A DNA stretch of 64,000 nucleotides from an uncultured Tateyamaria sp. (GTDB taxonomy: Bacteria; Pseudomonadota; Alphaproteobacteria; Rhodobacterales; Rhodobacteraceae). The position numbers and the translations under genes are program-made. The DNA is taken from positions 248,001 through 312,000 of the forward strand of contig NZ_CANNES010000001.1 of NCBI RefSeq assembly GCF_947503705.1. Reading direction: 5' to 3'. Positions 57,624 to 64,000 of the stretch are shown here, piece after piece (the first letter of the stretch is position 1; every line of letters begins with the position of its first letter). The notes under the pieces are model-generated. The model was not told the DNA's origin. It did not search any database and saw nothing but the letters and a program-made list of their open reading frames with translations.

Positions 57624-58493
57624 ATGGTCGGCATTATCGGGATCATTACCATCTTTGTCATGGTATTTGGCGGCTATCTTGCCGCCGGCGGCAAAATGGG
57701 CATCATCCTCAAGTCTTTGCCATTCGAGATGACGATGATCATCGGCGCAGCGGTAGGCGCCTTTCTCATCAGCAACTCCATCGCCGAAGTGAAGCACACA
57801 ATCAAAGATCTTGGCAAAGTCTTTAAGGGACCAAAGTGGCAAAACGAAGACTACAAGGATTTGCTCTGCCTGTTGTTCGAATTGATCCGGCTCGCCCGAC
57901 AGAACCCGGTGGCAATCGAGGAACACATAGAAGACCCTGAAAACTCAAATATCTTCGGACGCTACCCAAAAATTATTGCCGACAAAGAAGCGACGGCTTT
58001 GATCTGCGATACGATGCGATCGGCATCAATGAATTATGACGATCCCCACCAGGTCGAAGAAGTGCTTGAAAAGCGCATTGACGCCAACATGCACCACGCA
58101 ATGCATTCAAGCCATGCCTTGCAGACGGTGGCGGATGGCCTGCCAGCTTTGGGCATTGTTGCCGCAGTCTTGGGCGTGATCAAAACGATGGCTTCAATCG
58201 ATCAACCACCTGAAATTCTTGGGAAATTGATTGGCGGCGCTCTTGTGGGGACTTTCTTGGGCGTGTTTCTCGCCTATGGGCTTGTCGGCCCGTTCGCGGC
58301 CAAGGTGAAAGCGGTTGTTGAAGAAGACGGCCATTTCTATCAATTGATCCGCGAAGTTCTGGTCGCAAACTTGCACAACCATGCGACCAACATCTGCATC
58401 GAAGTCGGGCGTCAAAATACACCTTCACATTTCCGGCCAAGCTTCTCCGAGTTGGAGGATGCGTTGAAATCCGCGAAGCAACACGCCGCATGA
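57624..58493 (+). CDS. motA: Flagellar stator protein MotA
   Basis: 289 residues, typical. Helices near 4-20, 30-48, 170-190 and 200-222. Conserved LLCLLFELIRLARQNP near 77-92, HALQTVADGLPALGIVAAVLGVIKTM near 158-183 and LIGGALVGTFLGVFLAYGLVGPFA near 194-217. AGAGG precedes the ATG by 6 nt. Proton channel with MotB, whose gene lies at the opposite end of the cluster. Its stop overlaps the next start (ATGA). Confidence 0.97.
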   Translation: MVGIIGIITIFVMVFGGYLAAGGKMGIILKSLPFEMTMIIGAAVGAFLISNSIAEVKHTIKDLGKVFKGPKWQNEDYKDLLCLLFELIRLARQNPVAIEEHIEDPENSNIFGRYPKIIADKEATALICDTMRSASMNYDDPHQVEEVLEKRIDANMHHAMHSSHALQTVADGLPALGIVAAVLGVIKTMASIDQPPEILGKLIGGALVGTFLGVFLAYGLVGPFAAKVKAVVEEDGHFYQLIREVLVANLHNHATNICIEVGRQNTPSHFRPSFSELEDALKSAKQHAA

Positions 58494-60781
58494 TTTTGAA
58501 ATACGGTTTGATCATGGGCGCATTCCTCAGCGTGCTGGCAGTCCAGAGTGCAGCGGCCCCGATCGGCGTGAGATCAGGCGCCCACGAAGGCTTTTCCCGT
58601 TTGGTACTGGATGTGCCGCCAGGTACGGATTGGGCTGTGGAAAACAAAGACGGACTCGCACGCGTAACCGTGGCTGGACATGCTGATGGCTTTGACATCA
58701 GTAATGTTTTCGATCGCATTGATCGCAGCCGCGTCGCTGATGTCACGGCCTCCACAAGCTCTATCGATATCCAATTTGCATGCGAGTGTAGGGTGACAGC
58801 CTTCGAGCAAGGGGCACGGATGATTGTTCTGGACGTATCTGAAGCATCGGCGGCCGTACAAAAGGACGAGCAAATCGAAACTCCGTCAGACCCCTCCCGG
58901 CCTTTGTCGGGGATTGCGGAAGCGAATCCAATCGCCCTTCCGCGAGACGCCCGCACGCAACGAACGGGCGTCGCCTATGCCGCGAACAGTAATATCGCAA
59001 ACGCGGCCCGCCAACTTGATCAAACGGCTTTGGCGGACAACGGGCGTCTTCAACAGGCCCGCGCACAAATCACATCCGAGTTCAGCATTGCGGCGTCTCG
59101 CGGGCTATTGTCTCCGAAAACGCGAACGATCGACTTACCGCTGACCCAGGGCAGGCCCCAAATCGATACGCGCATATTTGACTCCTCCGCTCAACAGGTG
59201 ATGCCAGCCGACACGGTCACGCCGATGGAGGGGAGCAATTTGCGCATAACCAGCAGCGCTGACATCGCAATAAATGAACGAGGGTCTTCTGTTGCGACAA
59301 GCCTCGGTATCAGTTGCGCCGACCCAAAGACGATGAATGTCAATGATTGGGGATCAGACCAGCCATTTTCATCCCAGATTTCCGGCTATCGAAATCTGTT
59401 GTTTTCTGAATTTGACAGGTTGAACACTGACGCCGCAGTCAAGTTGGCGAGGGCTTATTTGTACTTCGGTTTTGGCGCAGAGGCGCGGCAAATCCTGTCG
59501 ATGGACGCACAACTGGCGCGCGACAACCCCGCGCTCATCGAAATCGCCGAGATCATGGAATACGGCTCTGCGAACAATGCCCGGTACCTTCCGAATTTTA
59601 CCGAATGCGACACGGCCGTGGCGCTTTGGGCAATCCTGGCCGAGCCGTCGATCGACACGGCAAAACAGATCAACATCAAAGCGGCCTTGCGCACCGTCAC
59701 CGCATTGCCGATGCACCTCCGTCGCTTCATTGCCCCCGAGTTGAGCCGCCGTTTGCTTGACTACGGCGATCCTGATGCGGCAGCGGCGGCCTTGCGCAGC
59801 GTGGAACGCACAGCAGAGCCGATGTCACCCAATGCAAACCTGGCGCGCGCGAATCTGGACCTGGCACAAGGCAAGGTGGCAGAAGGACAGGAGCGACTGG
59901 CAAAGGTCGTCTCTTCTAACGTTGAACAGTCGGCTGCCGCTCTGATCCAGTTCATCGACTCGCATTTGGACGCAGATGCGGAGATCGACCAAAGCGTGGC
60001 AACGCTTGTCGAAGGCTATGCACTTCAAATGCGAGACGAGCCGATCGGAGCGGAATTGCGCCGCGCACATGTTCTGGCCCTGGGGAAATCCGGTCAATTT
60101 GACGCCGCATTCGATGCGTTGGACCGAGTGCGGGAGCGCGATGCCGCGTCCATGGACCTCACTTTGAAATCGTCGATCCTGACATTACTGACTCAAAATG
60201 GAGAGGACATTGAATTTCTCGACCATGTGTTTGAACAGATGACGTATTCGCTTGGGTCGGTCAAACCCAGGGCCAAAGTTAAAATCGCGCGCCGCCTCGT
60301 TGATCTGGGATTTGCCCGCGAGGCCGAAACCGTCCTGGGCGCGCGGGAAGACATTCCAAACACAGCTGCAATCAAAATCCTCAGAGGGCAAATTGCCCTT
60401 GAGCTTGGACGCCCATTTGAAGCCGAAGCCTTGGCTTACGGCATCGACACGCCCGAGGCAGACATGCTGCGCGCGCGCGCGAAAAGGCAGGCGGGTGCGT
60501 ACGAAGCCGCCCATACAATTCTAGAAGACCTGGGAGAGCAGGATGCCAGCGCGCATTCCGCGTGGTTGGCAAATTCTTGGACCGCTCTGGTGCGCGAGGA
60601 CGCGCCAGTCTTTGGTCAGATCGCGCGTGTGGCGCAAACGGAACTGTCGGAGAATACTGAGCTGCAAGGCATGCTGTCTCGTACAAGCGAAGCCATTTCC
60701 GAAAGTGCGGCCGCCCGTGCCACGATAAGAGACCTGCTGCGCACGACCACTAGTACCGCGGGGCAAAGCCCGGCAAACTGA
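58490..60781 (+). CDS. Large exported protein with AMIN-like and TPR-like regions, coupled to motA
   Basis: 763 residues. A signal peptide (about 1-23, ending SAAAP) shows it is exported. Residues 25-120 resemble an AMIN domain (RSGAHEGFSRLVLDV opening, strand-rich), a fold that binds peptidoglycan. A low-complexity linker (about 125-270) leads to a helical region (about 290-740) with repeats like KLARAYLYFGFGAEARQIL, consistent with TPRs. ATGA overlap with motA gives coupled translation. No family name known to me. A role in placing or stabilising stators at the wall is inferred. Confidence 0.8.
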   Translation: MILKYGLIMGAFLSVLAVQSAAAPIGVRSGAHEGFSRLVLDVPPGTDWAVENKDGLARVTVAGHADGFDISNVFDRIDRSRVADVTASTSSIDIQFACECRVTAFEQGARMIVLDVSEASAAVQKDEQIETPSDPSRPLSGIAEANPIALPRDARTQRTGVAYAANSNIANAARQLDQTALADNGRLQQARAQITSEFSIAASRGLLSPKTRTIDLPLTQGRPQIDTRIFDSSAQQVMPADTVTPMEGSNLRITSSADIAINERGSSVATSLGISCADPKTMNVNDWGSDQPFSSQISGYRNLLFSEFDRLNTDAAVKLARAYLYFGFGAEARQILSMDAQLARDNPALIEIAEIMEYGSANNARYLPNFTECDTAVALWAILAEPSIDTAKQINIKAALRTVTALPMHLRRFIAPELSRRLLDYGDPDAAAAALRSVERTAEPMSPNANLARANLDLAQGKVAEGQERLAKVVSSNVEQSAAALIQFIDSHLDADAEIDQSVATLVEGYALQMRDEPIGAELRRAHVLALGKSGQFDAAFDALDRVRERDAASMDLTLKSSILTLLTQNGEDIEFLDHVFEQMTYSLGSVKPRAKVKIARRLVDLGFAREAETVLGAREDIPNTAAIKILRGQIALELGRPFEAEALAYGIDTPEADMLRARAKRQAGAYEAAHTILEDLGEQDASAHSAWLANSWTALVREDAPVFGQIARVAQTELSENTELQGMLSRTSEAISESAAARATIRDLLRTTTSTAGQSPAN

Positions 60782-60826
60782 GCGCCACGCATCAGCCAAG
60801 AACGGCAAGAAAACGCCGATCACTTG

Positions 60827-61012
60827 CTACGTCTCTCCAGCGAAGGGGCGCTTTCTAGCGGATTTCTCGTCATTGCTGTTCCGCAGCCGCGATACCGCAA
60901 CTTGCAATGCAAAAGCGGCCAACCCGTGCACCCGTTCCTCGCGGGTCAACGGCGTTGAAATCGCGGGCATTTTGCGCCGCGGTATACGTTTGATATCGTG
61001 ATCGCGAGCCAT
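60827..61012 (-). CDS. Possible small protein (doubtful)
   Basis: 61 residues, very basic, with LTREERVHGLAAFALQVAVSRLRNS in the middle, which reads like real protein. No ribosome-binding site precedes the ATG. It occupies most of the 282-bp gap 60782-61063 between the flagellar operon and the hydratase gene. It may be a real small gene or chance; nothing else is visible in the gap. Confidence 0.35.
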   Translation of the reverse strand: MARDHDIKRIPRRKMPAISTPLTREERVHGLAAFALQVAVSRLRNSNDEKSARKRPFAGET

Positions 61013-61063
61013 AGCAATCGGACGCTAGCACGATTCCAATTTCAACGACAGGCTGCATAATCG

Positions 61064-61681
61064 TCACTGCATGTTTGCGCACATCGCTTTGATTTTCTGA
61101 GCATGAACAGGATCTGCGGCCGCGACATCGGCGCACAGCGCCAGCGCGCGGACCATGACGTCTTCGTCCTCGACGATTTCATCAATCAGCCCGTAAGCCA
61201 AAGCAGTTTGCGCCCCAAGCTTTTGCCCCGCCGCGAAAACCATCTTGGTCCGCGCAGGGCCGATCAGCGCCGCCATGCGAAGTGGGTCGCTGGGTTGCGG
61301 CAAATACCCCAGCTTCATGACCGGATAGAAAAACGAGGCGCGTGGCACGGCAATGCGAATGTCGCACGCCAGCGCCATGCCAGTCGCACCACCGGCCAAC
61401 GTCCCGTTCAGCGCAGCGACTGTCAACCCGGGCAAGGCGGCAATGGCACCCGACAAACGCTCCCAATCCGGCGATGTGGCCAAGCCGGCCTTGGCCGCGT
61501 CCAAATCCGCCCCTGCACTGAACACTTTCCCAACACCGGTCAAAATCACAGCCCGCGCGGATGCGGCCCTTTCGGCCACGTCCGCCAAATCGGATAACAT
61601 TTGCGCGGTCAACGCATTCGCCTTGCTCGGGCGGTTGAGCGTGATGGTCCAGATCGGGCCCGCGTCATCCACCTCGATCAT
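61064..61681 (-). CDS. Enoyl-CoA hydratase/isomerase family protein lacking the usual glutamates
   Basis: 205 residues, about 50 shorter than standard crotonases. The CoA-binding FSAGADL near residues 54-60 and oxyanion-hole LNGTLAGGATGMALACD near 91-107 are present. The catalytic Glu of the usual PExxLG is Val in YPVMKLG, and the second Glu position has Lys. The hydratase reaction is therefore doubtful; thioester isomerase, hydrolase or binding roles are open. Starts inside the SDR stop (4-bp overlap), so the two act together. Confidence 0.85.
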   Translation of the reverse strand: MIEVDDAGPIWTITLNRPSKANALTAQMLSDLADVAERAASARAVILTGVGKVFSAGADLDAAKAGLATSPDWERLSGAIAALPGLTVAALNGTLAGGATGMALACDIRIAVPRASFFYPVMKLGYLPQPSDPLRMAALIGPARTKMVFAAGQKLGAQTALAYGLIDEIVEDEDVMVRALALCADVAAADPVHAQKIKAMCANMQ

Positions 61682-62430
61682 TTCAAGCCCACCCGGTCAC
61701 GAATATCCTGATCGCGCAACGAAATCTCCTGGCCAATCCAAGGATCGGCTTCGGGTGAGCACATCCACAACAGCGCGCGGGCAGGCCACTCGGCAGGAAT
61801 GTGGTCAGACCAATCCAACTGGCTGACCGGATTGATGCCACTCGCCTTAATTTCACGCTGCATTTGGGTGGCCACGGTTCCCGGGCTCAAGCCCATGGCA
61901 CGGATACCATCGCCAGCATTTTCCTTGTCGACACACCGGGTCAGCATCGCCGCAGCGGCCTTGGATGCGCAATAGTGCGACCACGCCTCGACCGGGCCAT
62001 GGGCCGCGCCAGAACTGATCGTCAGGATTGTCCCGCCACCTGCGGCCTGCATCACCGGCAAAGCCGCCCGCATTCCGTAGAACACGCCCTTGAGGTTGAT
62101 ATCGATGACGTGCCCCCATGCGTCCGGGTCAGCGGTCGCAAGATGTGAAATCGGCTCAACGACCCCAGCATTGCCGATCAAGACGTCCAGCCCGCCAAAA
62201 TGCTCTGCCGTTTTTTCCACGGCCCCGGCGACGTCCTCATACCGGCTGACGTCACAGGGCAAGGCGATGGCCTGAGTCCCGATCTCTGCAGCCAACTCTA
62301 TGATCGCGTCCGCCCCCCGCGCAACCAGCGCCACATTCGCCCCGGCGGTCGCAAAAACGCGTGCCGTATCGGCGCCGATCCCACGGCTTGCTCCGGTGAT
62401 CAGAACAGTTTTCCCAGTCATATCGTGCAT
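61678..62430 (-). CDS. SDR family NAD(P)-dependent oxidoreductase
   Basis: 250 residues from the ATG after GGGGGCAG; other in-frame ATGs are at 62445 and 62421. Cofactor motif TGASRGIG near residues 10-17, NAG near 87, SSGAAHG near 137 and catalytic YCASK near 151-155 are complete, unlike the SDR at 11571. Classical SDR of unknown substrate. Translated with the hydratase-like gene; a shared acyl or keto-acid step is possible. Confidence 0.92.
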   Translation of the reverse strand: MHDMTGKTVLITGASRGIGADTARVFATAGANVALVARGADAIIELAAEIGTQAIALPCDVSRYEDVAGAVEKTAEHFGGLDVLIGNAGVVEPISHLATADPDAWGHVIDINLKGVFYGMRAALPVMQAAGGGTILTISSGAAHGPVEAWSHYCASKAAAAMLTRCVDKENAGDGIRAMGLSPGTVATQMQREIKASGINPVSQLDWSDHIPAEWPARALLWMCSPEADPWIGQEISLRDQDIRDRVGLK

Positions 62431-62573
62431 CTGCACTGCCCCCATTTGTCTCTAAATTGGTTGTCAGTCTGATCTTGTGGTACGCGGGCAGGCTTCATAG
62501 GTCCAGCCTACGACCTTGACGGCCCGTGCGCCCTGCCGGACCATGTGCCGATATTCGACAAAAGGATTCTCTG

Positions 62574-64000
62574 ATGCCCCGTTTCACATTCACGGCCCCC
62601 TGCGCCGCGCTGGCTTTGTGCATGCCCGCCTCTGCCGCCCTTGCCGACGTCAGCGCCGCCGAAGTCTGGTCAGACTGGAAAGCGATGATGACCAGCGGCG
62701 GTTACACGCTAAGCGCCGTCGAAGCTGCAAGTTCAAACGGGGTTTCGGTTTCGGATATGTCCCTGACAATGGACCTGAGCGACGCAAACGGCCAAGGTGC
62801 TCTCACCGTGGTCTTTCCGGCAATCCGCTTTGTCGAAAATGCGGACGGCAGCGTCACAATCGAACTACCAACCGATACGACAATTGACGTAGCTATGGCG
62901 CCCAACAGCGGCGAGGCGGTGTCCTTTGCCATCGACGCCAAAGTGACCGATCCGGTGATGACGGCCAGCGGCGATCCGGACGACCTGACCTACAATTATA
63001 CCACTGCGGCCACTGATCTGGTGATGCGCGATCTGAGTGTCGATGGGGTGGGTCTTGGCCCCGACATCGCCAGCGCGTCGGTCACACTGCAAGACACGTT
63101 CTATGTGCTGACGTCCAAAACCGAAGACCTGAAGACTCTGACACAAACCGCCAAAATCGGTGCCGTTACCTACAGCTTTGATTTCGCTGATCCAGCCAGC
63201 AGCGACAGCATGGACCTGAACGGGACAATCCGCGACGTGGCCTTTGATGGCGGCGTTGATCTGCCCCCAAACATGGATCCGACGGATGTGAATGCACTCC
63301 TGAATGCCGGTTTCAACTTCGGCGGCACCTTCACCACGCAAGGCGGCAGCTATGACGTCACCTTCAACAGCCGCACAGACGGCAGCGGCACGATCAACGC
63401 CACATCCGAAGGGGCCGAGATCACGACGGCCCTGTCGCCTGCCGGGCTCAGCTATGCGCTGTCGCAGCGCGGCGTGAACGCCAACATGTTGTTCACCGCC
63501 TTCCCCATACCTGTCTCATTTGCCGCGGCGGAAGTGGCCACAAATGTGCAGATGCCGGTGCAGAAATCCAATGACGCACAAGGTTTTGCGATGGGTGTAG
63601 CGATGCAGGGTTTGACCGTCTCGGACACGCTTTGGGGTATTTTTGATCCCGCAGGCCAATTGCCCCGCAGCCCCGCCAACCTGCTTTTGGATCTGACGGG
63701 CACGGGCAAGGTGCTGTTTGATTACCTTGACCCGGCCCAGGCCGAAGTGATGGCACAGGCGGGCACCGCGCCCGGCACTTTGGATACACTGGCTCTGAAC
63801 ACGCTTGAGCTTGAGGCCGGCGGCGCCCGTCTGACCGGTGCGGGTGCCTTTACCTTTGATAATGATGATCTGGTGACGTTCGGTGGCTTCCCACGCCCCC
63901 AGGGCGCTGTTGATCTGATGCTGACAGGGGGCAACACCTTGCTCGATACGCTGGTCAACATGGGCTTTGTCCCCGCCGAGCAGGCCATGGGCGCGCGGAT
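62574..64000 (+). CDS. DUF2125 domain protein, runs off the window
   Basis: At least 475 residues; no stop before the right edge. AAGGA lies 8 nt before the ATG. Signal peptide about 1-24 (ending AALADV). The rest is strand-rich, with regularly spaced Asp/Gly/Thr segments and no transmembrane helix visible, as in DUF2125, a periplasmic family common in Rhodobacterales. Function unknown. Divergent from the SDR gene. Confidence 0.82.
   Translation, partial: MPRFTFTAPCAALALCMPASAALADVSAAEVWSDWKAMMTSGGYTLSAVEAASSNGVSVSDMSLTMDLSDANGQGALTVVFPAIRFVENADGSVTIELPTDTTIDVAMAPNSGEAVSFAIDAKVTDPVMTASGDPDDLTYNYTTAATDLVMRDLSVDGVGLGPDIASASVTLQDTFYVLTSKTEDLKTLTQTAKIGAVTYSFDFADPASSDSMDLNGTIRDVAFDGGVDLPPNMDPTDVNALLNAGFNFGGTFTTQGGSYDVTFNSRTDGSGTINATSEGAEITTALSPAGLSYALSQRGVNANMLFTAFPIPVSFAAAEVATNVQMPVQKSNDAQGFAMGVAMQGLTVSDTLWGIFDPAGQLPRSPANLLLDLTGTGKVLFDYLDPAQAEVMAQAGTAPGTLDTLALNTLELEAGGARLTGAGAFTFDNDDLVTFGGFPRPQGAVDLMLTGGNTLLDTLVNMGFVPAEQAMGAR

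Noticed and set aside
1-64000. CRISPR arrays, tRNA or rRNA genes, insertion sequences, prophage genes
   Set aside because: No regularly spaced direct repeats, no cloverleaf in the gaps, and no transposase, integrase or phage structural protein were seen.

Overview
The window looks like a chromosome segment of a marine alphaproteobacterium of the Rhodobacteraceae (Roseobacter group). This rests on high-GC coding with tightly overlapping ATGA/GTGA gene junctions, on several families largely confined to or typical of that family (DUF1523, DUF2125, DUF1285, a BatA/DUF4159 operon), on a roseobacter-type flagellar cluster with MotE, and on TTAA-N7-TTAA-like (CtrA-type) boxes in front of flagellar genes. 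It carries about 60 protein genes. I see no rRNA or tRNA gene, CRISPR array or insertion sequence.

Layout. 1-6608: an uncharacterised co-directional operon of a soluble protein, an AAA+ ATPase and several small membrane proteins, with one A/T-rich membrane coiled-coil gene embedded. 6763-7473: small DUF1203 and zinc-finger genes. 7634-10429: polA. 10475-12998: reverse-strand genes (DUF2798, hydroxypyruvate isomerase-like, an SDR, DUF1285). 13067-19753: a MoxR / DUF58 / BatA-DUF4159 / membrane-protein operon. 19750-27128: pbpC with a very large alpha-2-macroglobulin. 27277-29457: an orphan hybrid histidine kinase. 29476-32687: yaaA, recQ, yggT. 32813-37302: thioesterase, MFS, MepA, phytase-like and queuosine-precursor transporter genes. 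37303-37535: a gene-poor segment that reads as a structured RNA carrying an 18-codon ORF with an extraordinary ribosome-binding site and an intrinsic terminator. 37554-39461: STAS protein, ArfB and DMT transporter. 39458-40800: an A/T-rich accessory islet with an ImmA/IrrE peptidase, a membrane coiled-coil partner and an operator-like promoter. 40886-46515: lipoproteins, NAD salvage (pncB, pncA), TrhO and an MFS carrier. 46643-60781: flagellar genes, motB-flgE-flgK-flgL-flgI on the plus strand, fliF-fliH-fliN-fliP on the minus strand, then fliL-(small protein)-motE-motA-(large periplasmic protein) on the plus strand. 61064-64000: an enoyl-CoA hydratase/SDR pair and a DUF2125 gene running off the window.

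The flagellar genes form one functional block (MS ring, P ring, hook, hook-filament junction, export gate, C-ring FliN, stator and stator accessories), probably under CtrA-type control. PncA and PncB are consecutive steps of NAD salvage. PbpC and alpha-2-macroglobulin are a recognised periplasmic pair.

The most unusual features are non-coding. One is the 37303-37535 RNA-like locus, where 16 nt are complementary to the 3' end of 16S rRNA and can be sequestered by a downstream segment. The other is two arrays (33384-33482 and 43089-43218) of four hairpins each. Their stems are unrelated, but every loop is five bases and fits GRYGC on one strand.
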